Below, in pieces: positions 34,838 through 42,560 of a stretch of 64,000 nt of DNA. The position numbers and the translations under genes are program-made. How positions within the stretch are numbered: position 1 is the first letter of the stretch; every line of letters begins with the position of its first letter. The notes beneath the pieces were generated by a model that saw only the letters and a program-made list of their open reading frames with translations, was not told the origin of the DNA and made no database searches. The stretch is from contig NZ_CP120737.1 of assembly GCF_029581195.1 (NCBI RefSeq), forward strand, positions 6,673,001 through 6,737,000, written 5' to 3'. The stretch comes from Solwaraspora sp. WMMD791. Its GTDB lineage: Bacteria; Actinomycetota; Actinomycetes; Mycobacteriales; Micromonosporaceae.

Positions 34838-35491
34838 GGTGGCGAGTTTGACGCCGAAGCCGAGAAAGAGCGCGCCGATGCCGCTGGTGACGGCGGCGGC
34901 GAGCCGGCGTCGTTGGCGGAACTGCATCGCCAGGTACGTGCCGGTGAAGATCAGCACGGTCAGGTAGATCACGCTGAACAGCTGCGCGATCAGACCGAGC
35001 AGCAGGAACGACAGCGCCGGGTACGGGTAGGCCGGGTCGACGAACTGGATGAAGAACGACACGAAGAACAGGATCGCCTTCGGATTGAGCAGGCTGATCA
35101 CGGTCGCCCGGCGGAACGGGTGCCGGACCGCTGCCGGCTCGGCGGCGTCCACCAGCCGGGGTGCCTGCGGGTCGTCGCGTCGACGCCACCGTCGCCAGGC
35201 ACCCCGCAGCATGGTGAACCCGACGTACGCGAGGTATCCCGCCCCCGCGTACTTGATCACCGTGAAGAGTGTCGGGTGGGTCCTGAGCAGCGAGGCGACA
35301 CCGGCGGCGGAGAGCACCATCAGCACCGTGTCGCCGAGGAAGACGCCGCCGGCGGCCCGGTAGCCGTAGCGCACGCCCCGACGTGCGGCGGTGGAGAGGA
35401 CGAACAGCGAGTTCGGCCCCGGCAGCAGGATGATCGCCACGGTACCGAGGACGTAGGTCCAGATGTCGGTGATGCCCAGCACGCCGGTCAT
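34817..35491 (-). CDS. LysE/RhtB-family exporter
   Basis: A 224-residue inner-membrane amino-acid (or related metabolite) exporter with five or six helices. It has the family motif LPGPNSLFVLSTAARRGVRYGYRAAGGVFLGD near the N-terminus and RATVISLLNPKAILFFVSFFIQFV in the middle. Substrate is not predictable. It is the reverse-strand neighbour of the CNNM pair, and its C-terminal codons are duplicated downstream of its stop. Confidence 0.9.
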   Translation of the reverse strand: MTGVLGITDIWTYVLGTVAIILLPGPNSLFVLSTAARRGVRYGYRAAGGVFLGDTVLMVLSAAGVASLLRTHPTLFTVIKYAGAGYLAYVGFTMLRGAWRRWRRRDDPQAPRLVDAAEPAAVRHPFRRATVISLLNPKAILFFVSFFIQFVDPAYPYPALSFLLLGLIAQLFSVIYLTVLIFTGTYLAMQFRQRRRLAAAVTSGIGALFLGFGVKLATASAGAA

Positions 35492-35535
35492 CTTCGTCTA
35501 CCGTCGGGCCGTGGGGCGAGCGGTTTTGTCGCTGG

Positions 35536-36228
35536 TCACGGTGTGTCCTGCGGCACGGCGGGCAGGGCAGCGGCCGGTGCGGCCGCCGGCGCGGCGCCGG
35601 GCAGGTACGCCGGGGCCGGGCCGGTGACCCCGGGTGCCGGCTGTGCCGGGTCGGCGACGGTACGCAGCGGCACGACTCCGGCCCAGTAGGGCAGCGCCAG
35701 GTCGGCCGGGTCGTCGATCGGCGCGCCGCTGCGCGACTTCACCGACACCTCGTCGAGGCCGACGGCGAGGACCGCGGTTTCGGCGAGTTCCTTGCGGCTC
35801 GGCGGTCGGGCGTCGGCGCTGCGACCGGGACCGACCTTGTCGACCAGGGCGTCGAGTGCCCGGCGCTTGTCGTCGGGGTCGGTGACCAGCCGGGCGCTGC
35901 CGTGCACCACCACGGACCGGTAGTTGGCGCTGTGGTGGAACTGGGACCGGGCGTAGACCAGCCCGTCGAGCAGGGTGACCGCGACGCAGACCGCCAGCCC
36001 GGCGGGCCCCCGGGCGGCGAGCAGCGGCGTGCTGCCGGTGGATCCGTGCAGGTAGAGCGTTTCGTCGACGCGGACGTGCAGGGTGGGCAGGGCGCGCGGC
36101 GCGCCGTCGACGACGAACGTCAGGCAGCAGTGGTACGCCTCGTCCAGGATGCGGTGGGCGGCTGCCCGTTCGTAGCTGATCCGGTCGCGGTCGCGGGCTG
36201 CCGTGGTGCGGGCGGTACGGGGGTACAT
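35536..36228 (-). CDS. Pyridoxamine 5'-phosphate oxidase-family (FMN-binding split barrel) protein
   Basis: A 230-residue protein of the split-barrel flavin family. The N-terminal segment TRDRISYERAAAHRILDEAYHCCLTFVVDGAPRALP-like region, ETLYLHGSTGS and NYRSVVVHGSARLV are characteristic. Members bind FMN, F420 or heme; true PNPOx activity is not implied. The last ~35 residues are an Ala/Pro-rich tail. It is divergent from a MocR regulator across a 32-base gap with a palindrome; MocR proteins often control vitamin B6 genes, so a link to B6 metabolism is possible. Confidence 0.83.
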   Translation of the reverse strand: MYPRTARTTAARDRDRISYERAAAHRILDEAYHCCLTFVVDGAPRALPTLHVRVDETLYLHGSTGSTPLLAARGPAGLAVCVAVTLLDGLVYARSQFHHSANYRSVVVHGSARLVTDPDDKRRALDALVDKVGPGRSADARPPSRKELAETAVLAVGLDEVSVKSRSGAPIDDPADLALPYWAGVVPLRTVADPAQPAPGVTGPAPAYLPGAAPAAAPAAALPAVPQDTP

Positions 36229-36245
36229 CGGCGGCTCCGATTTCG

Positions 36246-36255
36246 TACTAGTACA
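36246..36255. promoter_or_regulatory. GTACTAGTAC palindrome between the oxidase and MocR genes
   Basis: A perfect 10-base palindrome in the 32-base divergent gap. It overlaps TACAAT (36252-36257), the likely -10 box for the MocR gene. A regulator bound here could control both directions. Confidence 0.5.
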
Positions 36256-36260
36256 ATCTG

Positions 36261-37634
36261 ATGACTGTGGCAGCACATTATCAGCCGAGCGGATCCACCG
36301 CCATCGAGATCGCCGCCAGCGTCGAAGCGGGCGTGCGTACCGGTGACCTGACCGCCGGCGACCCGCTGCCGGCCGTCCGGAGCCTGGCCGCCGCGCTCGG
36401 GGTCAGCCCCGCCACGGTCGCCCGGGCGTACCAGACGCTGCGGCACCGCGGCATCGTGGACACCGCCGGCCGCCGGGGCACCCGGATCCGGCCCCGGCCG
36501 CCGGTCGCCGGACCCCGATCCGCCCCCCGACCCGGCCCACCACCCGGCGGGCTCGACCTGTCCACCGGCGAACCCGACCGCCGACTGCTGCCCGGCCTCG
36601 CCGGGCCGCTGGCCGAGGTGTCCCGGAGACTGGCCGCCGACGGCACCACCGCCGGCTACGCCGACGCCGGCGTACTGCCCGAGATCACCGCGTTGGCCAC
36701 CGACCGCCTCGCCGAGGTCGGCCTGCCACCCGGCGCCATGACTCTCACCAGCGGTGCCCTCGACGGCATGGAGCGCCTGCTGACCAGTCATCTGCGGCCG
36801 GGCGACCGGGTGGCGGTGGAGGACCCCGGCTGGGCGGACCTGCTCGACCTGGTCGCCGCCCTCGGTCTCACCGCGGTGCCGATGCCGGTCGACGACGACG
36901 GCCCGACCGATGCCGGTCTGCGCCAGGCGCTGACCGCCGGCGCGGCCGCCGTCGTCGTCACCACCCGCGCCCAGAACCCGACCGGGGCGGTCCTCGGCCC
37001 GCACCGGGCGGCGGCCCTGCGCGCCACCCTGCGGTCCGGGCCGGACGTCCTGCTCATCGAGGACGACCACGCCGCCGAGCTGTCCGACGCCGCGCCGCAG
37101 GTGCTGGCCGGAGCCAGCCGACGGTGGGCCTTCCTCCGCTCGGCCAGCAAACCGTACGGGCCCGACCTGCGGGTGGCGGTGCTCGCCGGCGACGAGGCCA
37201 CCGTCGGCCGGGTCGTCGGCCGGGCACGCATCGGCGCAGGCTGGGTCTCCACCGTGCTGCAGCGGCTGCTCGCCGAGCTGTGGCGCGACCGCGAGGTCGC
37301 GGCGACGGTGGCGGCGGCCGGTACGGCGTACCGGCACCGCCGGCAGACGCTGCGCACCGCGCTGGCCAGGCTCGGCGTCGCCAGCCACGGCGACAGCGGG
37401 CTGAACGTGTGGATCCCCGTCCCCGACGAGCTGCACGCCGTCACCACTCTGCACGCCGCCGGCTACTGCGTCTCCCCGGGCTCCCGGCACCGGCTGCGCA
37501 GCGCGCCCGGTATCCGGGTCACGGTCAGCGGCCTCGACGACGCGGCCGTCCCCGCACTGGCGGCCGCGATCGGGCAGGCGGCCGCGACAGGGCAGGCCGG
37601 TACGCCGGCGCACAGGCCGGGTGTCGGCCGGTGA
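36261..37634 (+). CDS. MocR/PdxR-type regulator (GntR HTH plus aminotransferase domain)
   Basis: A 457-residue PLP-binding transcription factor. A GntR winged helix is at about residues 10-75 (LPAVRSLAAALGVSPATVARAYQTLRHRGIV). A fold-type I aminotransferase domain follows, with the PLP lysine at residue 297 (SASKPYGPDLRVAVL) and the Asn/Asp/Tyr pocket (RAQNPTGAV, LIEDDHAAEL). MocR proteins sense PLP or related amines. If TACAAT at 36252-36257 is the -10 box, the ATG at 36261 would lie too close and GTG at 36267 would be the real, nearly leaderless, start. It may control the divergent oxidase. Confidence 0.88.
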   Translation: MTVAAHYQPSGSTAIEIAASVEAGVRTGDLTAGDPLPAVRSLAAALGVSPATVARAYQTLRHRGIVDTAGRRGTRIRPRPPVAGPRSAPRPGPPPGGLDLSTGEPDRRLLPGLAGPLAEVSRRLAADGTTAGYADAGVLPEITALATDRLAEVGLPPGAMTLTSGALDGMERLLTSHLRPGDRVAVEDPGWADLLDLVAALGLTAVPMPVDDDGPTDAGLRQALTAGAAAVVVTTRAQNPTGAVLGPHRAAALRATLRSGPDVLLIEDDHAAELSDAAPQVLAGASRRWAFLRSASKPYGPDLRVAVLAGDEATVGRVVGRARIGAGWVSTVLQRLLAELWRDREVAATVAAAGTAYRHRRQTLRTALARLGVASHGDSGLNVWIPVPDELHAVTTLHAAGYCVSPGSRHRLRSAPGIRVTVSGLDDAAVPALAAAIGQAAATGQAGTPAHRPGVGR

Positions 37635-37657
37635 GGCCGGAGCGGTATGAAGGTCCG

Positions 37658-38332
37658 GTGACCACACAGCAGACCGCAGCGGGCGCGGACCGCTACGTTC
37701 CCACGGACGCCGCCGACCTCGCCGCCCTACGGGAAGCCGCCGCCGGTTGCCGGGGCTGCGAACTGCACCGGGACGCCAGCCAGGTGGTCTTCGGCCGAGG
37801 TGCGCCCGACGCCCGGGTGGTCATGGTCGGCGAACAGCCCGGCGACGTCGAGGACCAGCAGGGTCTGCCGTTCGTCGGCCCGGCCGGCCGGTTGCTGCGC
37901 CGCGCGGTCGACGACGCGGCGATCCCCGTCGACCAGATCTACCTGACCAACGCGGTCAAACACTTCCGGTTCGAGCTGCGCGGGCGACGGCGGATCCATC
38001 AGACGCCGGACCGGGTGCACATCGCCGCCTGCCGACCCTGGCTGGTCGCGGAGTTCGGGAAGCTGCGTCCGCGCGTGATCGTGGTGCTCGGCGCGACCGC
38101 CGGGCAGGCGCTGCTCGGTCCGTCGTTCCGGGTCACCCGTTCGCGTGGGGTGCCGATGCCCTGGCCGGACTCGGCCCAGCGGGCGGTGGACTTCCCGGTC
38201 GCGCCGGCCGTGCTGGTGGCCACCATCCACCCCTCCGCCGTGTTGCGGGCCGACGACCGCGACGTCGCCTACCGGGGACTGGTCGCCGACCTGACCATCG
38301 CCGGGCGGCTGCTGACCGAAGGACGTTCGTGA
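37658..38332 (+). CDS. UdgX-type uracil-DNA glycosylase
   Basis: A 224-residue family-4-like uracil-DNA glycosylase of the UdgX subgroup, which becomes covalently linked to the abasic site after excising uracil. The diagnostic loop is R-G-R-R-R-I-H-Q (His114 is the covalent nucleophile in the family). Also seen are GEQPGD at about residue 58, LPFVGPAGRLL, the late HPSAVLR motif, and cysteines near residues 31, 34 and 125 that fit the 4Fe-4S cluster. TATGAA lies six bases before the GTG. It is followed directly by an MFS gene with overlapping stop and start. Confidence 0.9.
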   Translation: MTTQQTAAGADRYVPTDAADLAALREAAAGCRGCELHRDASQVVFGRGAPDARVVMVGEQPGDVEDQQGLPFVGPAGRLLRRAVDDAAIPVDQIYLTNAVKHFRFELRGRRRIHQTPDRVHIAACRPWLVAEFGKLRPRVIVVLGATAGQALLGPSFRVTRSRGVPMPWPDSAQRAVDFPVAPAVLVATIHPSAVLRADDRDVAYRGLVADLTIAGRLLTEGRS

Positions 38333-39690
38333 TGATCTCCTCGACCACGGCACCCGTGGTGGCCGACCCACCGCCGGTCGACACCGCCCGGGTGCAGCGG
38401 CGCACCCTGCGACTACTCGCCGGCACCCAGGTGATCGGCGGTATCGGGATCACCATCGGCATCGCGGTGGGCGGTCTGCTCGCGGCCCGCCTCGGTGGCG
38501 TGACCGTTTCCGGGTTGGCGCAGAGCGCCGCCGTTGTCGGCGGGGCGCTGCTCGCCGTACCCGTGGTGGGCATCATGAACCGGTACGGGCGTCGCCCCGG
38601 CCTGGCGCTGGCCTACCTGGTCGGCGCCGCCGGCGGCGTGCTGGTCGTGGTCGCCGCCGCGCGCGGTTGGGTGCCGTTGCTCTTCGCCGGGATGCTGCTG
38701 TTCGGTGGCGCGAGCACGGCCGGACTGCAGGCCCGGTACGCCGCCGTCGACCTCGCCGAACCGCACCGCAGGGGCCGGCAGCTCTCCCTGGTGGTGTGGG
38801 CGACGACGATCGGCGCGGTCACCGCGCCCAACCTCGCGGGGCTGGCCAACCAGGCGGGCATCGGCATCGGACTGACCCCGTTGTCCGGCCCGTTCGCCTT
38901 CAGCACGCTGGCGTTCCTGCTCGCCGCCGGACTCGTCTGGCTGGTGCTGCGTCCGGATCCGCTGCTGCTCGCCCGCCGGCTCGCCGCCGGGTCACCGGCT
39001 GCCGTACCCGGCCCTGCCGGAGCATCCACCGCCGCGCCCGGTCCTGACGCCGCGCCCGGTCCTGACGCGGCGCCCGGGCGGGGGCTGCGGGCGGCGTTCG
39101 CGGTCATCGCCGACCGGCCCGCCGCCCGGCTCGGCATCGCCGCCGTGGCGGTCGGGCACCTGGTCATGGTCGGCGTGATGGCGATGACACCGGTGCATCT
39201 GGGCTACGCACACGTCGGCGACGAACTGCTGCAGGTGGTCGGCCTGGTGCTGAGCCTGCACATCGCCGGGATGTACGCGTTCGCGCCGGTGGTGGGCTGG
39301 CTGACCGACCGGGCCGGCCGTCGGCCCGTCATCCTGGGTGGGGTCGGGTTGTTGCTGGCCGCGTGCGCGGTCGCCGGGACGGCCGGTCACGACACCCTGC
39401 GGCTGGTGATCGGGCTGGTGCTGCTCGGCCTGGGCTGGTCAGGCACGATGGTGGCCGGTTCGACGTTGCTGTCGGAGTCGGTCCCGGTCGACGTGCGACC
39501 GTCGGTGCAGGGCCTGTCCGATCTGGTGATGGGGCTGGCCGGCGCGGCGGCCGGCGCGGTCAGCGGTGTCATCGTGGGGCTGGTCAGTTTCGGTGTGCTG
39601 ACCATTCTGGCCGCAGTGGCCACCGTGCCGCTGCTGGCTCTGGCGCTGCGCCCGGTCCCGGCGGCACGGCCCGCAGGGCGGCCGGGCTGA
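38332..39690 (+). CDS. MFS transporter
   Basis: A 452-residue major facilitator with about 12 membrane helices in two halves, split by a cytoplasmic loop rich in Pro/Ala/Gly (near residue 215-245, with a short AAPGPD repeat). It has the MFS loop signature NRYGRRPGLALAYLVGA, and DRAGRRPVILGGVG in the second half. The substrate is unknown. The ATG shares bases with the udgX stop; a GTG three bases earlier would give a GTGA overlap. The pairing with udgX suggests co-expression. Confidence 0.88.
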   Translation: MISSTTAPVVADPPPVDTARVQRRTLRLLAGTQVIGGIGITIGIAVGGLLAARLGGVTVSGLAQSAAVVGGALLAVPVVGIMNRYGRRPGLALAYLVGAAGGVLVVVAAARGWVPLLFAGMLLFGGASTAGLQARYAAVDLAEPHRRGRQLSLVVWATTIGAVTAPNLAGLANQAGIGIGLTPLSGPFAFSTLAFLLAAGLVWLVLRPDPLLLARRLAAGSPAAVPGPAGASTAAPGPDAAPGPDAAPGRGLRAAFAVIADRPAARLGIAAVAVGHLVMVGVMAMTPVHLGYAHVGDELLQVVGLVLSLHIAGMYAFAPVVGWLTDRAGRRPVILGGVGLLLAACAVAGTAGHDTLRLVIGLVLLGLGWSGTMVAGSTLLSESVPVDVRPSVQGLSDLVMGLAGAAAGAVSGVIVGLVSFGVLTILAAVATVPLLALALRPVPAARPAGRPG

Positions 39691-39748
39691 CCGGGAGTCG
39701 GGGCACGACGTGCGGGTCAGCGGTACGACGATCGGGGAGGGGCGCGGG

Positions 39749-39949
39749 ATGCGGCTGACGGACTTCTGGGGACGGCTGGACGAGGTCTTCGGGCCGGCGT
39801 ACGCCCGCAGTATCGCTGCGGATCAGGTGCTGGCCCAGTTGGGTGGGCGTACCATCGCGCAGGCGCTCGCGGCCGGTGAGGAGACGGCGGCGGTCTGGCG
39901 GGCGGTCTGTGCCGCCTATCCGGACCGGGTGCCCGCCCGGTTGCGGTGA
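39749..39949 (+). CDS. DUF3046 protein upstream of recA
   Basis: A 66-residue protein: MRLTDFWGRLDEVFGPAYARS..., then DQVLAQLGGRTIAQALAAGE, ending in AVCAAYPDRVPARLR. This is the DUF3046 family, which sits in front of recA in many actinobacteria, including mycobacteria. GGGGAGGGGCG at about 39735-39745 supports ATG 39749 over a longer start at 39710. Its role is unknown; conserved position suggests a link to recombination or to the recA transcript. Confidence 0.88.
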   Translation: MRLTDFWGRLDEVFGPAYARSIAADQVLAQLGGRTIAQALAAGEETAAVWRAVCAAYPDRVPARLR

Positions 39950-40256
39950 GCGGGCCGATGCAGGGATCCGGTCGGGGCAACCGGGCAACCGTTTCGGTCA
40001 CCTGTCGTCGTCCATTGATGCGCTCTCGGTAAACAATTACTTTGCGTGCTTGGGTGACTGCATTCTGGTGTGAAATTCGTCGGCGTGTCCGCTGGCCCAG
40101 TCGTACACCTGTTCGGCTATTGTCCACAGCGAGGTGCTCGTCCACAGGCTGCGGCCAGTCGGCTGTTTTCTGTCGGACCCAGCGCCTAGCGTGACCCGTG
40201 TGACGAGAAGCTCGGCCAGGACGCCTGGGAAGTCGGCGAACGTAGGGGTGGCAGCA
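39950..40256. other. 307-base recA upstream region
   Basis: No gene is visible. It has an AT-rich patch (40030-40080) and the LexA-type box with a TATTGT -10 (40101-40123), so the recA transcript would carry a leader of roughly 125 bases. A frame continuing upstream from recA to 40134 lacks a ribosome-binding site. Confidence 0.6.
40101..40116. promoter_or_regulatory. SOS (LexA) box of recA
   Basis: TCGTACACCTGTTCGG matches the Gram-positive/actinobacterial consensus TCGAAC-N4-GTTCGA at 10 of 12 fixed positions. It ends one base before TATTGT (40118-40123), a likely -10 box, so bound LexA would block RNA polymerase. Confidence 0.72.
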
Positions 40257-41303
40257 ATGGCGGCATTGCCAGACAAGGAAAAGGCGCTCGATCTGGCGCT
40301 GGCCCAGATCGACAAGCAGTTCGGCAAGGGTTCGGTGATGCGGCTGGGCGAGCGGCCGGTGATCCAGACCGCGGTGATCCCGACCGGGTCCATCGCCCTC
40401 GACGTGGCCCTCGGTGTCGGCGGCCTGCCGCGCGGCCGGGTGGTGGAGATCTACGGGCCGGAGAGCAGCGGTAAGACCACGGTCGCCCTGCACGCGGTGG
40501 CCAACGCCCAGCGTGCCGGTGGCATCGCGGCGTTCATCGACGCCGAGCACGCCCTCGACCCGGAGTACGCCAAGGCGCTCGGCGTGGACACCGATGCGAT
40601 GCTGGTCTCCCAGCCGGACACCGGTGAGCAGGCGTTGGAGATCGCCGACATGCTGATCCGCTCCGGCGCGTTGGACATCGTCGTCATCGACTCGGTCGCG
40701 GCCCTGGTGCCGCGCGCCGAGATCGAGGGGGAGATGGGCGACAGCCACGTCGGCCTGCAGGCCCGGCTGATGAGCCAGGCGTTGCGCAAGATCACCGGTG
40801 TGTTGAACAGCACCGGGACCACCGCGATCTTCATCAACCAGCTTCGGGAGAAGATCGGTGTGATGTTCGGCTCCCCGGAGACCACCACCGGTGGCCGGGC
40901 ACTGAAGTTCTACGCCTCGGTGCGGCTGGACGTGCGCCGGATCGAAAGCCTCAAGGACGGCACCGACATCGTCGGTAACCGGACCCGGGTCAAGGTCGTG
41001 AAGAACAAGGTCTCCGCACCGTTCAAGCAGGCCGAGTTCGACATCATGTACGGCAAGGGCATCTCCCGGGAAGGCTCGCTGATCGACGTCGGGGTGGAGC
41101 AGTCGATCATTCGTAAGTCCGGCGCCTGGTACACCTACGACGGCGACCAGCTCGGCCAGGGCAAGGAGAAGGCCCGCGAGTTCCTTCGGGAGAACCCGGA
41201 CGTGGCAGCCGAGATCGAGAAGAAGATCCTGGAGAAGCTGGGCGTCGGGGTGCTCGGTGCCGACGAAGCCGGCGGGCCTGAGCTGCCGCCGGTCGACTTC
41301 TGA
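40257..41303 (+). CDS. recA: RecA recombinase
   Basis: A 348-residue recombinase that forms filaments on single-stranded DNA, drives strand exchange and triggers LexA self-cleavage. The Walker A is GPESSGKTT, Walker B is [12 protein letters not shown], and L1/L2 loops are present ([24 protein letters not shown] is split across L1; [20 protein letters not shown] is L2). No intein interrupts the gene. The chosen ATG follows GTAGGGG. An SOS box is at 40101-40116. recX follows five bases downstream. Confidence 0.97.
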   Translation: MAALPDKEKALDLALAQIDKQFGKGSVMRLGERPVIQTAVIPTGSIALDVALGVGGLPRGRVVEIYGPESSGKTTVALHAVANAQRAGGIAAFIDAEHALDPEYAKALGVDTDAMLVSQPDTGEQALEIADMLIRSGALDIVVIDSVAALVPRAEIEGEMGDSHVGLQARLMSQALRKITGVLNSTGTTAIFINQLREKIGVMFGSPETTTGGRALKFYASVRLDVRRIESLKDGTDIVGNRTRVKVVKNKVSAPFKQAEFDIMYGKGISREGSLIDVGVEQSIIRKSGAWYTYDGDQLGQGKEKAREFLRENPDVAAEIEKKILEKLGVGVLGADEAGGPELPPVDF

Positions 41304-41308
41304 CCCAC

Positions 41309-42070
41309 ATGGCGGGGCGGCGCCGAGGCGCACGGACGGGGCGGGGCTGGGACGCGGCTCCACCCCGTCCCCGCCGTGCCTCCGGACGGCCGCCGGCCGA
41401 CGGTTCCGACGACGATCCGATCGGCCCGGGCAGCGGCCCGGACCGTCCGGGCGCCGGCCGGGGCGCCTCCGGCAACGTCCGGGCCGGGGCCAGCGCCGGT
41501 GCCGGAGGCGAGCCGCAGGATGAAGCTCAGCAGGCCCGGGACATCTGCCTGCGCCAGCTCGCCGTGCGACCGCGTACCCGGGCCGAGCTCGCGGCGGCGC
41601 TGCGACGTCGGGGCATCTCCGACGAGACGGCCGGGGCGGTCCTGGATCGCTACGACGAGGTCGGGATGATCGACGACGCCGCGTTCGCCCGCGCCTGGGT
41701 GAGCAGCCGGCACCACGGCCGAGGCCTGGCCCGGCGCAATCTCGCTGTCGAGCTGCGCCAGCGCGGTGTGGATCCGCAGGTGGCCCGGGACGCGCTCGAC
41801 GGGCTCGACGAGCAGACCGAGCGGGCGACCGCCGAGGAGCTGGTCGCCCGCAAGTTGCGGACCGCCCGAGGTGCGCCCGACGTGCTGTTCCGGCGGCTCG
41901 TCGCCATGCTCGCCCGCAAGGGCTACCCGGCGGGTGTGGCGGTGCCGGTGGTGCGCGACGCGCTCGCCGCGCAGTCCGCCGAAGCGGCAGAGTTCACCGA
42001 CACGGTGGCGGAGGATGCGCTGATCGGTGACCTTCCCGACCCGGATGCCGGGCAGTCCTGGTCCACGTGA
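41309..42070 (+). CDS. recX: Regulatory protein RecX
   Basis: A 253-residue modulator that limits RecA filaments. The RecX three-helix repeats occupy about residues 75-245 (ARDICLRQLAVRPRTRAELAAALRRRGIS, GMIDDAAFARAWVSSRH, RKLRTARGAPDVLFRRLVAMLARKGYP). The first ~75 residues are a low-complexity Gly/Arg/Pro extension that is longer than in most RecX proteins. It is co-transcribed with recA, so also under LexA control. Confidence 0.94.
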   Translation: MAGRRRGARTGRGWDAAPPRPRRASGRPPADGSDDDPIGPGSGPDRPGAGRGASGNVRAGASAGAGGEPQDEAQQARDICLRQLAVRPRTRAELAAALRRRGISDETAGAVLDRYDEVGMIDDAAFARAWVSSRHHGRGLARRNLAVELRQRGVDPQVARDALDGLDEQTERATAEELVARKLRTARGAPDVLFRRLVAMLARKGYPAGVAVPVVRDALAAQSAEAAEFTDTVAEDALIGDLPDPDAGQSWST

Positions 42071-42560
42071 CGAGACGTCGTCCTCCGCAGGATGTGCCAA
42101 ATTTCCGACTCATCCCGCCGCATCCTGAGTGCGATCAGCTGCGAGTGAGCGCGCCGATGCCCTACGTTCTGCTGCCGCTCGGATCATGAGTTCTTGACCG
42201 AACGGCCCCTCGCGACCTAGCCTCGCGTTACAGACGAACAACCGATCCGTCGCAGGCTAACCGCACAACATAGATCGCATAACGGTACGGCATCACTTCG
42301 CAACAGCTCAGTAGCCAGATACGTCGTTACCGGACAGGCCGGTCCGGTGGCCATGGCTCGTCGCAGCGGCTCTCGCCTGCCGTGACGAGGCACCGCGAGG
42401 TGCCGTCTGGTCGATGGTCAGCCGCCACGGTCGGGTGTTCCCATAGCCGTGGCCGGGCCGGAGCGACATACCTCCGGGTGGCCGACGGCGGACTGGAGGC
42501 GGGCGTGGCGCAGCGTAGGGCAGCGGAAGACATGGGTGTCAGCGTGCCCGGAGGTCCGGC
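42071..42560. other. 490-base gap: promoter and long leader of rny
   Basis: Contains a likely promoter at 42194-42223 and then about 330 bases of leader. A 60-codon frame (42382-42564) overlaps the rny start by ATGA but has no ribosome-binding site and odd composition. I do not call it a gene. Confidence 0.55.
42194..42223 (+). promoter_or_regulatory. Promoter in front of rny
   Basis: TTGACC (42194-42199), an 18-base spacer, then TAGCCT (42218-42223). Good housekeeping match. Transcription would start near 42230. Confidence 0.65.

Noticed and set aside
40257-41303. Intein inside recA, as found in some mycobacteria
   Set aside because: The gene has normal length (348 residues) with continuous motifs.
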